From: Rhizobium sp. Q54
GTDB taxonomy: Bacteria > Pseudomonadota > Alphaproteobacteria > Rhizobiales > Beijerinckiaceae
Direction: 5' to 3'
Assembly (NCBI GenBank): GCA_945901195.1
Contig: CAMDKB010000292.1
Span: forward strand, 1 to 5,917
DNA: 5,917 nt
A program made the position numbers and the translations under genes. Below are positions 5,745 through 5,917 of the stretch, piece by piece. The notes beneath the pieces were generated by a model. The model was not told the DNA's origin. It saw only the letters and a list, made by a program, of their open reading frames with translations, and ran no database searches. How positions within the stretch are numbered: the stretch's first letter is position 1; every line of letters begins with the position of its first letter.

Positions 5745-5917
5745 TCAGGCGATGGCGACGGCATCGCTCCACTCGGCCATCGCCGAAGCCCGGAAGGCCC
5801 GGTGCGTCGTTGCCGAGATCAGGTGTCGCTGGACGTTGAAGGTGTTGTAGACGGCGGCGTGTGTTGAGAGAAATCTTTGGGCGGATCCTCGGCTTTTGAA
5901 GCCTTGCATCTTGCGTT
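5745..5917 (-). CDS. IS6-family-like transposase, C-terminal part (5' end beyond window)
   Basis: On the minus strand an open frame enters from the right edge and ends at TGA (5747-5745), giving 56 visible residues. It begins RKMQGFKSRGSAQRFLSTHA and continues with VYNTFNVQRHLISATTHRAFR and a tail ending WSDAVAIA. The RKMQ-FKS, SAQRFL, H-AVYNTFN-QRHL pattern is one I recognise from the C-termini of IS6-family DDE transposases in rhizobia and relatives; the catalytic DDE residues lie upstream and are not visible. The frame is intact as far as it can be seen. Identification rests on motif memory, not on an alignment. Confidence 0.75.
   Translation of the reverse strand, partial: RKMQGFKSRGSAQRFLSTHAAVYNTFNVQRHLISATTHRAFRASAMAEWSDAVAIA

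Larger units (their letters stand above)
5691..5917 (-). mobile_element. IS6-family-like insertion sequence, one end (continues past the window)
   Basis: The element is recognised from its transposase tail. Its outer end is placed at about 5691 because homology to the LLM gene stops there, and because the sequence starting there, GGCATTGTCAAC, resembles the terminal repeats of IS6 elements (compare GGCACTGTT of IS26, from memory: 7 of the first 9 bases agree). The end lies 54 bp outside the transposase stop codon, a spacing reasonable for the family. IS6 elements usually give 8-bp target duplications, so bases 5683-5690 (CTACGAAC) are the predicted duplicated target. The other end is outside the window, so the boundary is not proven. 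Confidence 0.65.

Noticed and set aside
5646..5867. Plus-strand open frame of 73 codons spanning the LLM fragment and the IS
   Set aside because: It is out of frame with the LLM start and antisense to the transposase tail; no independent evidence for it.

Overview
The window looks like an accessory, catabolic-type segment of an alphaproteobacterial genome. Two protein signatures support this: a short PSD-A type phosphatidylserine decarboxylase that closely resembles what I remember of Rhizobium-type enzymes, and the C-terminal tail of an IS6-type transposase of the kind common in rhizobia and relatives. G/C-rich third codon positions and strong Shine-Dalgarno sites fit a moderately GC-rich proteobacterium. 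The species cannot be named from the sequence.

Layout from left to right. Bases 1-119 hold no gene that can be supported. Bases 120-1736 (minus) encode an FAD-dependent oxidoreductase of the phytoene desaturase/PYROXD2-like superfamily. A 190-bp divergent intergenic region with a dyad and repeated GC-rich half-sites separates it from psd (1927-2625, plus). A hairpin at 2651-2681 lies between psd and the convergent gene at 2710-4245 (minus), a two-component flavin monooxygenase oxygenase subunit of the HpaB (4-hydroxyphenylacetate 3-hydroxylase) family. A 266-bp divergent control region (4246-4511) leads to a luciferase-like (LLM class) flavin monooxygenase at 4512-5600 (plus). A second, paralogous LLM gene follows 23 bp later (5624), with its own ribosome binding site, but it keeps homology for only about 22 codons. 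It is cut off at about 5690 by the end of an IS6-type insertion sequence, whose transposase C-terminus reads in from the right edge on the minus strand.

How the genes may work together. The window concentrates redox enzymes: an HpaB-type oxygenase, one intact and one broken luciferase-like monooxygenase, and an FAD-dependent desaturase/oxidoreductase. HpaB-type and many LLM-type oxygenases need reduced flavin from a separate reductase, and none is encoded here. The arrangement suggests part of a degradation or tailoring pathway for an aromatic or hydrophobic substrate, with the LLM pair and the HpaB-like gene expressed divergently from one control region. The substrate cannot be deduced. The psd gene looks like ordinary phospholipid metabolism, but it lacks its usual pssA partner downstream, so it may be a displaced or additional copy. 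The broken LLM paralogue beside the IS is the clearest sign of recent rearrangement.
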